DNA from: CAZUHK01 sp964620345
GTDB taxonomy: Bacteria > Planctomycetota > Phycisphaerae > Phycisphaerales > Zrk34
Assembly (NCBI GenBank): GCA_964620345.1
Contig: CAZUHK010000149.1
Coordinates: 1-7,990, forward strand
Reading direction: 5' to 3'
Length of the DNA stretch: 7,990 bases
Below are positions 1 through 7,990 of this stretch, piece by piece; positions within the stretch are counted from its first letter, which is position 1, and every line of letters begins with the position of its first letter. The position numbers and the translations under genes were made by a program. Below the pieces are notes generated by a model that ran no database searches, was not told the DNA's origin, and worked only from the letters and a program-made list of their open reading frames with translations.

Positions 1-81
1 GCGTCCTGCCACTTGACAAAAGAGGCTTGCTCATAGATGGCACCCGCCAGACGCGACGCAGCGCTGCAATCTGCTTTAGAA

Positions 82-87
82 TATCCT
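82..87 (+). promoter_or_regulatory. Possible -10 box of nadD (TATCCT)
   Basis: TATCCT ends 6 bases before the preferred nadD ATG. It matches the spacing and the TAYNCT shape of the boxes before the ABC-F gene and aroDE. A 5/6 match to TATAAT (TAGAAT, 77-82) overlaps it and is an alternative. No convincing -35 box is seen about 17 bases upstream. The call rests on comparison of three upstream regions by eye. Confidence 0.3.
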
Positions 88-93
88 CCTGCC

Positions 94-732
94 ATGGCCG
101 ACTGGCGAAGCTGGCAGCACATCCTTGTGTACGGCGGCACGTTTGACCCGCCGCATCGGGCGCACGTGATTCAACCGCGCCGCGTGGCCGAGCGGCTGGG
201 CGCCGATGGCGTGCTGTACATCCCCGCCGGCCGGCCGCCGCACAAGCCCGATGAGCAGCGCACGGCCGGCGAACACCGCGCCGCGATGCTCCGCGCGGCG
301 CTGGCCGATGAGCCGTGGGCCGCGGTGTGGGCCGTCGAGCTGAAGCGCGGCGGCCCGAGCTACACCGTCGACACGCTCGATCGGTTGCGCGACATCGTCG
401 GCCCGGAGGCGATGCTGCGATTGCTGATCGGCATGGACATGGCGCTGATCTTCGATCAGTGGCGGTCGCCCGATCGCATCGAGGCGTTGGCCGAGCCGGT
501 GGTCATGATCCGCCCGCCGCACGATGCGGCGTCGTTCCTGGCCGAGCTGCCGGCCGCGCGGCGCGATCAATGGTGCAAGCGTCTGGTCGAGGTGCCGGCG
601 ATGGACCTGTCCAGCAGCGGCGTGCGCCGCGGCCTGGCCGAGCGCGGGCCGGACGATCCGCAGGTCGCGGCCGCGCTGCCGCCGGCCGTGCTGGCCTACA
701 TCCGCGAGCACGGGCTTTACCGCAACCAATAA
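94..732 (+). CDS. nadD: Nicotinate-nucleotide adenylyltransferase (NadD)
   Basis: Transfers AMP from ATP to nicotinate mononucleotide to give deamido-NAD in cytoplasmic NAD(P) synthesis. From the ATG at 94 the protein has 212 residues, normal for NadD. The nucleotide-binding start GGTFDPPHRAH is at residues 14-24; its HRAH replaces the usual HxGH. LLIGMD at 110-115 and the ISSTxIR-type motif DLSSSGVRRG at 171-180 are the other family hallmarks. An in-frame ATG at 37 would add 19 residues (MAPARRDA...) that do not look like NadD and lie before the conserved beta strand, so 94 is preferred. No Shine-Dalgarno precedes 94; instead TATCCT (82-87) lies 6 bases upstream, which fits a nearly leaderless mRNA. 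The next gene begins about 100 bases on. The family call is firm; the start is less so. Confidence 0.93.
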   Translation: MADWRSWQHILVYGGTFDPPHRAHVIQPRRVAERLGADGVLYIPAGRPPHKPDEQRTAGEHRAAMLRAALADEPWAAVWAVELKRGGPSYTVDTLDRLRDIVGPEAMLRLLIGMDMALIFDQWRSPDRIEALAEPVVMIRPPHDAASFLAELPAARRDQWCKRLVEVPAMDLSSSGVRRGLAERGPDDPQVAAALPPAVLAYIREHGLYRNQ

Positions 733-834
733 CCGGTGCGGACCACCACGAAAACCCAGCCGGGGCGATCAATGCGCCGCTTGCATTGGTCGATACAACC
801 GGTGTTAACGGATCGATTGTTCTAGCGCGCAGGG

Positions 835-3348
835 ATGCTCGCGATGCGTGGTTGTCACTGGACCGGTTCGCTGGTCACACGAATGGTCGTCGGCTTCTGC
901 CTGGGCGGCGTGGTGCTGTCGATCGGGCTGGCGGCGCTGGAGTACGGCCACGCGCGGCACGAGGCGGCGACCGCGGCCAGCCAGCAGGTCACGACCGTCG
1001 CCCAGCAGTTGACCGAGGTGCTGCGGCCGCTGATCGCCGATGATCGGCGGCAGTCGGCCCAGTACGTGCTCGAGCTGTTCGCCCAGGATCCTCGGCTGGC
1101 GGCGATCCGCCTGGAATGCCCCGGCCAGCCCAGCATTGTCGCCGGCCGGTGGCCCGATGACCTGACCCGCGCCGCGACGTGGAAGCTGGGGCCCCAGACC
1201 GCCGGGGCGATCGGCAACCTCGACCTGGGCCGGCTGACCGTGCTGACCGTGCCGTTCGGCGCGCCCGAGCACCCCCACCAGCTTCGCCTGGTGATCGACG
1301 GGCCGCGCCTGGCTGAGCAGGCGCGCGGCGCGACGGTGCAGAACGTCGCCACCGCCTGGCTGCTGCTGGGCGTGCTCACCCTCGCGGGCCTGCTGCTGCT
1401 TCGGCGGTGGTTCATCAACCCGCTGCTGCGCATCAATCGCCTGGCGGCCGAGAACGCCACGCCCGAGCAGTTCCACGCCACCGCCGACGAGCTGATCGGC
1501 GAGTTCGGCGACCTGGGCCGGGCGATCGGCCACATGCTCGATCGGCTCGATGAGATGACCGAAAAGCTCCGCCGCCGCGAGAAGGCGTTCGAGCACCTCT
1601 ACCAGTTCGCCCCCGCGGCCATGATCAGCATCGACGCCCGCGGCAAGGTCGTCGAAGCCAACCGGCAGGCCGCCGACCTGTTCGGCCTGTCCGATGAAAC
1701 CGCGATGCAAGGCGTGAGCGTGCTCGACTACGTCCATCCCAAGGACCGCACCGCCTTCCGCCAGAGCGTCGACCGATTGCAGCTCGACCAGGTCACCCGC
1801 TGCCAGATGCAACTGAGCATCGCCGGCCGGGCACGCGATGTTGACATGCAGTTCGCCGGGGTGTACGGCCCGGACCACACGCTCGAACAGGTCCGCGTCT
1901 CGCTGGTCGACGTCAGCGAAACCCGACAGCTCATCCGCCAGGTCACCGAGCAGCGCCACCTGCTGGACCTGGTCATCGATCACATGTCCGACGGCATCCT
2001 GCTGCTGCGGCCCGACCGGCGCGTGATCACCGCCAACGCCCGGCTGTGCCAACTGCTCAACGTCCACCCCGACGCGGTGATCGATCAGCCCTACGAGCCG
2101 GCCGAGTTCTGGGCCTCGCTCGATGTGCTCGACGGCGAGACGTTCGACCGGCGCATGCGCTCGGCCTGCGCCCAGATCGATCGGCCCTGCCAGGAGCAGT
2201 TCGAAACGCGCAGCGGCACCTTCCGCTTCCAGGCCATCGCCGTACACGACGCCGACGGCCAGGCCCTGGCGCAACTGTGGGTGGTGCAGGATGTCACCCC
2301 CGAGGTGCGCAACCGCCGCCTGCTCGATCAGCAGGACTTGCAGTTGCGGGCGCTGCGCCGCATGGGCGAGCAGGTGCATCAGGCCGGCGACGTCGAACAA
2401 CTGCTCGAGCAGGCGGTGCTGGAGCTTCACCGGATGATGGGCGTGGAGGTCGTGGGCATCGCCATCCGTCACGCCGACGACGGGCGGCGCGGCCAGCAAC
2501 TGATCCACGACGGCGCGAAGCAGACGCTGCTGGGCACCGGCCAGAAGCTCGCCCACGCCGTGCAGACCAAGCTCATGCCCACCGTGCTCAGCCAGCGCAG
2601 CACGAACCTGTGGACCGACCTCAGCCAGGACGAACACCTGGGCGCGATGTACCAGGCGGGCATCGAAGCCGTCGCCGCCACCACGCTGACCAGTCACGAC
2701 CGCAGCCAGGGCATCGTCTGGATCGGCCGGCGCGGCGGCGAACGCATCGAGCGCTACCAGCTCTACCTGCTCGAAGCCCTGGCGCCGATGCTCTCGACCG
2801 CGCTGCAGAACGCCACCCTCCGCGAGCAGATGGCCCAGCTCGCCCTGGCCGATCCGCTCACCGGCCTGCCCAGCTTTTCGCAGTTCGAAAATCTCACCGC
2901 ACCGATCTGCCGCCGCGGCCGGCCCTGGTCGCTGCTGATGATCGACCTCGATCGCTTCGACGAACTCAACCATCGCCTGGGCTTGAGCGCGGCCAACGCC
3001 GCGCTCAATCAGGTGGCCCAGACGCTGCGCGACTGCTGCCGCGCGACGGATCGGCCGATCCGCCACACCGCCGATCGCTTCGTGTTCATCTGCCCCGACA
3101 CGCCCGCGGCCGACGCCGCGGGCCTGGCCCAGCGCATCCGTCGGCGGATCGAGGCGATGGCGCTGACCGCCGCGCCGGACGAGGGCCCGGCGGCGCTGAC
3201 CTGCTGCATCGGCGTGGCCAGCGCGCCCGACGACGGCGCTCAGCCCCAGGCCCTGGTCGACCTGGCCGAGGCCCGCGTCAAACGCGCCAAGGCCGCCGGC
3301 CGCAACCGCGTCTGCATCGCCGACACGCCCGCCCACGCCGCGGGCTGA
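835..3348 (+). CDS. Membrane sensor protein with HAMP, two PAS, GAF and degenerate GGDEF
   Basis: An 837-residue inner-membrane signalling protein. TM1 is about residues 12-35, then an extracytoplasmic sensor region (37-172) of unrecognised type, TM2 (173-189), HAMP (190-243), PAS1 (about 251-362), PAS2 (about 376-488), GAF (about 510-660) and a C-terminal GGDEF domain (668-830). The GGDEF entry motif DPLTGLP (673-679) is present, but the next residues are SF, not NR. The metal-binding Asp of DLDRF (D704) and guanine-contact N712 remain; the second guanine-contact Asp is Asn (N721). The signature GG(D/E)EF is TADRF (745-749), so cyclase activity is very unlikely. The allosteric RxxD site is intact as RATD (736-739). 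It therefore probably binds c-di-GMP or signals through protein contacts. No EAL domain follows. The start is uncertain: AGGG at 831-834 is too close for ATG 835 but sits 9 bases before ATG 844 (residue 4). Confidence 0.92.
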   Translation: MLAMRGCHWTGSLVTRMVVGFCLGGVVLSIGLAALEYGHARHEAATAASQQVTTVAQQLTEVLRPLIADDRRQSAQYVLELFAQDPRLAAIRLECPGQPSIVAGRWPDDLTRAATWKLGPQTAGAIGNLDLGRLTVLTVPFGAPEHPHQLRLVIDGPRLAEQARGATVQNVATAWLLLGVLTLAGLLLLRRWFINPLLRINRLAAENATPEQFHATADELIGEFGDLGRAIGHMLDRLDEMTEKLRRREKAFEHLYQFAPAAMISIDARGKVVEANRQAADLFGLSDETAMQGVSVLDYVHPKDRTAFRQSVDRLQLDQVTRCQMQLSIAGRARDVDMQFAGVYGPDHTLEQVRVSLVDVSETRQLIRQVTEQRHLLDLVIDHMSDGILLLRPDRRVITANARLCQLLNVHPDAVIDQPYEPAEFWASLDVLDGETFDRRMRSACAQIDRPCQEQFETRSGTFRFQAIAVHDADGQALAQLWVVQDVTPEVRNRRLLDQQDLQLRALRRMGEQVHQAGDVEQLLEQAVLELHRMMGVEVVGIAIRHADDGRRGQQLIHDGAKQTLLGTGQKLAHAVQTKLMPTVLSQRSTNLWTDLSQDEHLGAMYQAGIEAVAATTLTSHDRSQGIVWIGRRGGERIERYQLYLLEALAPMLSTALQNATLREQMAQLALADPLTGLPSFSQFENLTAPICRRGRPWSLLMIDLDRFDELNHRLGLSAANAALNQVAQTLRDCCRATDRPIRHTADRFVFICPDTPAADAAGLAQRIRRRIEAMALTAAPDEGPAALTCCIGVASAPDDGAQPQALVDLAEARVKRAKAAGRNRVCIADTPAHAAG

Positions 3349-3355
3349 AACCCGC
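3340..3355. other. Small hairpin over the sensor gene stop codon
   Basis: GCGGG (3340-3344) and CCCGC (3351-3355) form a perfect 5-bp stem with a 6-base loop that contains the TGA stop. It lies in the 24-base gap region between the convergent sensor and yceI genes. No T-run follows on either strand, so it is at most a weak or factor-assisted terminator. Confidence 0.25.
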
Positions 3356-3372
3356 TGACCGCGCGGCCCGGC

Positions 3373-4020
3373 CTACTTCTGGTAGCCGGTGATGTGCGCG
3401 ATGATCTTGATCGACGGGCCGACCTTCTCGGCCGTCAGGTCCGGCTTGATCTGAAAGTCCTTGCGCGACACGTCGAACGTCGTCCGCAGCACGAGCAGGT
3501 CGCCGTGCTTGCCGCCGCCGCGCCGCTCGGCGGCCCCGGGCACGGGCGTCGCGTGGATCTCGATCGACTTGGCCAGCTTCACCCCGGTCAGCGACAGCGT
3601 GCCGTCCACGGCCAGCGCGTGCGAACCGTCCTGGTGCTCGGCGACCTTCGTGACCTTCTCGATGGTGTACGTGATGGTCGGGTGGGCCTGGACATTCAGC
3701 CACTCGGCGCCGTGCAGGTGTTCGGTCATCGTCGGATTGGAGGTCTGTAGCGATTGGGCATCGAGCGTGAGCGTGCCGCGGGTGGCCTTGGGGTCGGCCG
3801 GGTCGTAGCTCAGCTCCCCGCCGACGCCGTTGGCCATGCCGACGATCGGCTCGATCTGCGAGTCCATGACGAACACGATGCCGTTGACACCTTTGGGATC
3901 CTTAAAGTCGTAGGTCATTGCCGCGTCGCCGTTCATCTGCGCGGCACTGAAGCTCGCGATCGCGCCGCCCACGACTACCGCCACGACCACGCCCGCCACG
4001 CCTGCCTTGATGCGATTCAT
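3373..4020 (-). CDS. YceI-family periplasmic lipid-binding protein
   Basis: A 215-residue exported protein of the YceI family, lipocalin-like beta barrels that bind polyisoprenoid or other amphiphilic lipids; the ligand here is unknown. Residues 1-27 look like a signal peptide: N-terminal Arg and Lys, a Val/Gly/Ala-rich core and a probable cut after SAA. The family pattern follows: GGELSYDPADPKATRG with the sl.t.n segment SLQTSNPTMTEHLHGAEWLNV, then HPTITYTIEKV, then VDGTLSLTGV, and RKDFQI near the C-terminus. The charged stretch AAERRGGGKHGD before the last strands is probably a loop. The start at 4020 is fixed by the signal peptide and by GGGAG (4028-4032) 7 bases upstream; an in-frame ATG at 4188 would overlap the divergent ABC-F gene and add sequence unlike a signal peptide. 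The gene converges on the sensor gene with a 24-base gap. Confidence 0.9.
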   Translation of the reverse strand: MNRIKAGVAGVVVAVVVGGAIASFSAAQMNGDAAMTYDFKDPKGVNGIVFVMDSQIEPIVGMANGVGGELSYDPADPKATRGTLTLDAQSLQTSNPTMTEHLHGAEWLNVQAHPTITYTIEKVTKVAEHQDGSHALAVDGTLSLTGVKLAKSIEIHATPVPGAAERRGGGKHGDLLVLRTTFDVSRKDFQIKPDLTAEKVGPSIKIIAHITGYQK

Positions 4021-4027
4021 ACCGATG

Positions 4028-4032
4028 CTCCC
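4028..4032 (-). promoter_or_regulatory. Ribosome binding site of the yceI-like gene
   Basis: GGGAG on the minus strand, 7 bases before the ATG at 4020. It is the only well-placed Shine-Dalgarno-like site among the gene starts of this window and supports the signal-peptide start. Confidence 0.6.
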
Positions 4033-4060
4033 GTGTGAGGAAAGGGTGTTTGCGTCGGAC

Positions 4061-4103
4061 CCGTTAACGGCACAGCGTAGGTTCGCGGTTCGCCGCCGGT
4101 CCA
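4061..4103 (-). promoter_or_regulatory. Putative yceI promoter with CCGTTAACGG palindrome
   Basis: On the minus strand TGGACC (4098-4103) and TACGCT (4074-4079), 18 bases apart, could be -35 and -10 boxes, giving a leader of about 45 bases. The perfect 10-bp palindrome CCGTTAACGG (4061-4070) would lie at the transcription start and could be an operator. Its GTTAACGG half also occurs at 804-811, before the sensor gene. The boxes match consensus only in part, so this is tentative. Confidence 0.25.
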
Positions 4104-4120
4104 CGCCGGGCTGAACCGCC

Positions 4121-4138
4121 CCCGCCGGTTGCGGCGGG
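4121..4138. other. Hairpin in the yceI / ABC-F divergent region
   Basis: CCCGCC (4121-4126) and GGCGGG (4133-4138) are a perfect 6-bp inverted repeat around GGTTGC. A competing pair, AACCG (4114-4118) with CGGTT (4126-4130), overlaps it. It lies upstream of both predicted start sites, so neither mRNA should contain it; a protein-binding site is possible. Three T follow on the + strand, but no + strand gene ends here. Confidence 0.3.
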
Positions 4139-4161
4139 TTTGGTCGAACGCGCTTCGCCGC

Positions 4162-4167
4162 TACACT
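4162..4167 (+). promoter_or_regulatory. Putative -10 box of the ABC-F gene (TACACT)
   Basis: TACACT lies 8 bases before the ATG at 4176 in the context CTACACTCTCGCACC. The aroDE start has almost the same context, CTATACTCACGACC. TTGGTC (4140-4145), 16 bases upstream, is a fair -35 candidate. No Shine-Dalgarno is seen, so the transcript would be leaderless or nearly so. Confidence 0.4.
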
Positions 4168-4175
4168 CTCGCACC

Positions 4176-6167
<1,992 letters not shown>

Positions 6168-6175
6168 GGGCGCGG

Positions 6176-6187
6176 CGCGTCGACGCG
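6176..6187. other. 12-bp palindrome between the ABC-F gene and aroDE
   Basis: CGCGTCGACGCG is a perfect palindrome 8 bases behind the ABC-F stop. It could fold as a short hairpin in the mRNA tail, but no T-run follows. The rest of the 82-base gap holds only the aroDE box. Confidence 0.25.
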
Positions 6188-6236
6188 GCCGCCGCGAAAA
6201 CCGCACGACGTCGGGGGCTTGGCCGCGCCCATCGCC

Positions 6237-6242
6237 TATACT
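6237..6242 (+). promoter_or_regulatory. Putative -10 box of aroDE (TATACT)
   Basis: TATACT matches TATAAT at 5 of 6 positions and ends 7 bases before the aroDE ATG, so transcription would begin at or next to the start codon. No Shine-Dalgarno is present. A -35 box at normal spacing is not clear; TTGGCC (6219-6224) is only 12 bases away. Confidence 0.45.
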
Positions 6243-6249
6243 CACGACC

Positions 6250-7815
6250 ATGACGCGGCTGGCCGTCTCCATCACCGTCAACGCGCTGGACCAGGCCCAC
6301 GCCGACGCGGCCCTCGCGGCCGAACGCGGCGCGGATATGGTCGAGTATCGCATCGATTCGTTCGTCGACCACCCGGTCGCGCTGACCGAGCTGGTCGCTG
6401 ACTCGCCCCTGCCGTGCATCGTGACCTGTCGCGGCGCGGCCGAGGGCGGGCTGTTCGATGGGGATCAACCCACGCGCCTCGCCGCGTACCGCGCCGCGGC
6501 CGCCGGGCAGCCGGCGTACATCGACGTCGAGCTCAGCGCCTACCAGGCCTCGCCCACGCTGCAACGGGCGATCCGCGACCTCGTCGCCGACCCGCAGGGC
6601 CCGGGGCTGATCCTTTCCACGCACGACTTCGACCGCCGCCCGGCCGACCTGTTCCAGCGCGTCGAGACGATGGCGAACGACCCGGCCTGCCGCGTGATCA
6701 AGGTCGCCTGGCACGCGCGCTCGCTGCGGGACAACCTCGAGGCGTTCGAGCTGATCGCCGCGCAGCACAAACCCACCATCGCCCTGTGCATGGGCGCGTT
6801 CGGCCAGCCGTCGCGCATCCTCGCGAAAAAGTTCGGGGCCCTGCTCACCTTCTGCGGGCTGGACGATCAGACCACCACCGCGCCCGGGCAGGTCGGCGTG
6901 GGCACGATGAAATCGCTGTACCGCTGGGATGCGATCGGGCCGGGCACGCAGGTGTTCGGCGTGATCGGCTGGCCCGTCGCCCACTCGATGAGCCCCGCGA
7001 TCCACAACGCCGGGTTCGATGAAACCGATACCGACGCGGTCTACCTGCTCATGCCCATCCCGCCGGAGTACGAGCACTTCAAGGCCACCGTCGGCGCCTG
7101 GCTCGACTGCGCATCGCTGCACTTGCGTGGGGCGTCGGTGACGATCCCGCACAAGGAAAACCTGATCCGCTTCGTGCGCGAGGCCGGTGGCGCGGTTGAG
7201 CCGCTGGCCGGGCGCATCGGCGCGGCCAACACGCTGAGCGTCGGCGAAGATGGTTCGCTCGACGCGAGCAACACCGACTACGCCGCGGCGATCGATTCGG
7301 TCTGCGATCGGCTGGGCGTGGGGCGCGACGGCCTGGCCGGGCGGCGCGTCGCGGTGATCGGCGCCGGCGGCGTGGCGCGGGCGATCGTCGCCGGCTTCGC
7401 CGAGCACGGCGCGACCATCGTGGTGTACAACCGCACACGCCAACGCGCCCAGACCCTCGCGGATGAGTTCGCCGGGGGTGGCGCGAAGGTCGTCGCCGCG
7501 CCGCTGGAGAACCTGCCCAAGAGCTGTTGCGAGGTGTTCATCAACTGCACGTCGGTCGGCATGTCGCCCGACGTCGACGCCACGCCGATGCCCGAGCACC
7601 CCCAATGCCTGGGCGAAGGCACGGTGGTGTTCGACACGATTTACAACCCCGTCCAGACGCGGCTGCTGCGCGAGGCGAAGGCCGCGGGGGCCGTGACGAT
7701 CAGCGGCGTGGACATGTTCGTCCGACAGGGCGCCGCGCAGTTCGAGCGCTGGATCGGTCAACCCGCGCCGCGCGACGCGCTGCAGCGCGTCATGCTCGAA
7801 CACCTGAGCCGGTGA
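6250..7815 (+). CDS. aroDE: Bifunctional 3-dehydroquinate dehydratase / shikimate dehydrogenase (AroDE)
   Basis: A 521-residue fusion for two successive steps of the shikimate pathway: 3-dehydroquinate to 3-dehydroshikimate, then NADPH-dependent reduction to shikimate. Residues 1-225 are a type I dehydratase barrel: EYRID (32-36), the catalytic His in STHDF (H125), the Schiff-base Lys in RVIKVAW (K151), the substrate-binding Arg in SR (R189) and APGQ (211-214). Residues about 235-521 are AroE: GVIGWPVAHSMSP (237-249) with the shikimate-binding Ser residues, catalytic K302 in TIPHK, N327, catalytic Asp in NTD (D343), the nucleotide-binding GAGGVARA (371-378) and NRTR (394-397), whose basic residues suit NADP. 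All catalytic residues are present in both halves. The dehydratase-dehydrogenase order is that of Chlamydiae, Planctomycetes and plants. The ATG at 6250 directly precedes the first barrel strand (RLAVSIT). Confidence 0.96.
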   Translation: MTRLAVSITVNALDQAHADAALAAERGADMVEYRIDSFVDHPVALTELVADSPLPCIVTCRGAAEGGLFDGDQPTRLAAYRAAAAGQPAYIDVELSAYQASPTLQRAIRDLVADPQGPGLILSTHDFDRRPADLFQRVETMANDPACRVIKVAWHARSLRDNLEAFELIAAQHKPTIALCMGAFGQPSRILAKKFGALLTFCGLDDQTTTAPGQVGVGTMKSLYRWDAIGPGTQVFGVIGWPVAHSMSPAIHNAGFDETDTDAVYLLMPIPPEYEHFKATVGAWLDCASLHLRGASVTIPHKENLIRFVREAGGAVEPLAGRIGAANTLSVGEDGSLDASNTDYAAAIDSVCDRLGVGRDGLAGRRVAVIGAGGVARAIVAGFAEHGATIVVYNRTRQRAQTLADEFAGGGAKVVAAPLENLPKSCCEVFINCTSVGMSPDVDATPMPEHPQCLGEGTVVFDTIYNPVQTRLLREAKAAGAVTISGVDMFVRQGAAQFERWIGQPAPRDALQRVMLEHLSR

Positions 7816-7835
7816 ATCCCGAGGTTGGGGTTTTT
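7815..7835 (+). terminator. Possible weak intrinsic terminator of aroDE
   Basis: AATCCC (7815-7820) can pair with GGGGTT (7827-7832), including one G-T wobble, around the loop GAGGTT. A run of five T (7831-7835) begins within the 3' side of the stem. The stem is short, so termination would be inefficient; the large palindrome just downstream may contribute. Confidence 0.35.
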
Positions 7836-7943
7836 AGAGCAACTTGCGTCAATTTTGGCCGCTTGCGGCTTCGCGTCGGAGCCACTGGGTCCGGCGATAG
7901 CGCGAAGCCGCAAGCGGCCGGAAATGCCGCGAAACGCTCTAAA
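7833..7943. repeat. 111-bp palindromic repeat element
   Basis: Two 43-base arms surround a 25-base centre. The inner 19 bases, GGCCGCTTGCGGCTTCGCG (7857-7875), match the right arm (7901-7919) perfectly in inverse orientation. The outer 8 bases, TTTAGAGC (7833-7840) and GCTCTAAA (7936-7943), also match perfectly. Between them lie 16 bases on each side with 9 pairs, so 36 of 43 positions pair. The centre has its own small hairpin (CGGA-CC with GG-TCCG, 7877-7893). Neither strand has a T-run behind the stem, so it looks more like a MITE or REP-type repeat than a standard terminator, although it lies between convergent genes. No transposase is near. The right end overlaps the hslU stop codon. Confidence 0.8.
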
Positions 7944-7990
7944 GCACGAACTTGCTCAGGTCTTCGTCCTTGGCGATCGCGGCCAGTTGT
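7939..7990 (-). CDS. hslU: HslU (ClpY) protease ATPase subunit, C-terminal end only
   Basis: The minus strand is open from the window edge to a TAG at 7939-7941 and reads QLAAIAKDEDLSKFVL. The ending DEDLS(R/K)(F/Y)(I/V)L is the characteristic tail of HslU, the AAA+ unfoldase of the HslUV protease; E. coli HslU ends EDLSRFIL. In the complex this tail inserts between HslV subunits and activates the peptidase. Only 16 residues are visible, so the AAA+ domain cannot be checked. hslV, usually just upstream of hslU, would lie beyond the right edge. The last Leu codon and the stop lie partly in the outer end of the palindromic repeat, so the element abuts the gene without damaging the tail. Confidence 0.75.
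   Translation of the reverse strand, partial: QLAAIAKDEDLSKFVL

Noticed and set aside
13..18. Perfect TTGACA -35 box
   Set aside because: No -10 box follows at 15-18 bases, and the nadD box lies more than 60 bases away; probably chance.
75..80. TTTAGA near the nadD start as another end of the palindromic element
   Set aside because: Only six bases match, and there is no inner arm or inverted partner.
37..93. N-terminal extension of NadD from the ATG at 37
   Set aside because: It adds 19 residues before the conserved first strand, overlaps the -10-like boxes and has no ribosome binding site.
1..95. Possible ends of a neighbouring gene: a minus-strand ATG at 34 (MSKPLLSSGRT) or at 95 (MAGGYSKADC), or a plus-strand tail ending in TAG at 34-36
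   Set aside because: All are open to the window edge but too short to recognise, and third codon positions are not GC-rich as in the real genes here. The region is more likely an upstream spacer.
805..3336. An uninterrupted 843-residue open frame antisense to the sensor gene
   Set aside because: It mirrors the real gene in GC-rich DNA. The sense frame has clear TM, PAS, GAF and GGDEF patterns, whereas the antisense product is a low-complexity Gly/Ala/Val/Leu sequence without recognisable domains.
7857..7919. The 19-bp stem as a standard bidirectional intrinsic terminator
   Set aside because: No T-run follows the stem in either direction. It may still hinder transcription, but the arm design and the second partial copy point to a repeat element.

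Overview
The window is GC-rich (clearly above 60% by eye) and reads as a chromosomal core region of a bacterium, most likely a planctomycete or relative (Phycisphaerae-like). Three things suggest this. The shikimate genes are fused as aroD-aroE in one protein, an arrangement known from Planctomycetes, Chlamydiae and plants. The NadD N-terminal motif has a PPHRAH form. Start sites for several genes sit only 6-8 bases behind a -10-like box. The assignment is inference; no rRNA or other taxonomic marker is present.

Layout, left to right: (1) nadD (+), NAD biosynthesis, start probably at 94. (2) A large membrane-anchored signalling protein (+, 835-3348): TM, extracytoplasmic domain, TM, HAMP, PAS, PAS, GAF, GGDEF. 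Its GGDEF active site is destroyed (TADRF) while the c-di-GMP inhibitory site (RATD) is intact. (3) A YceI-family secreted lipid-binding protein (-, 3373-4020), convergent with the sensor and divergent from the next gene. (4) An ABC-F translation-factor ATPase of Uup type (+, 4176-6167), with a Lys-rich SPKK linker and a C-terminal coiled coil. (5) Fused aroDE (+, 6250-7815), catalysing shikimate-pathway steps 3 and 4. (6) A 111-bp palindromic repeat (7833-7943) between aroDE and the convergent 3' end of hslU (-, 7939 to the window edge).

The genes do not form one operon. The + strand genes are 80-100 bases apart and several appear to have their own promoter. nadD, aroDE, the ABC-F factor and hslU are housekeeping functions; the sensor and the YceI protein are more lineage-specific.

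The most noteworthy points are three. The degenerate GGDEF with a preserved I-site looks like a c-di-GMP receptor rather than an enzyme. The long palindromic element has an outer end that supplies the hslU stop codon. A 17-base piece of that element's core recurs exactly inside the coding sequence of the ABC-F linker, which suggests a dispersed repeat family that can enter genes. No CRISPR array, tRNA, rRNA, transposase or phage gene was seen.
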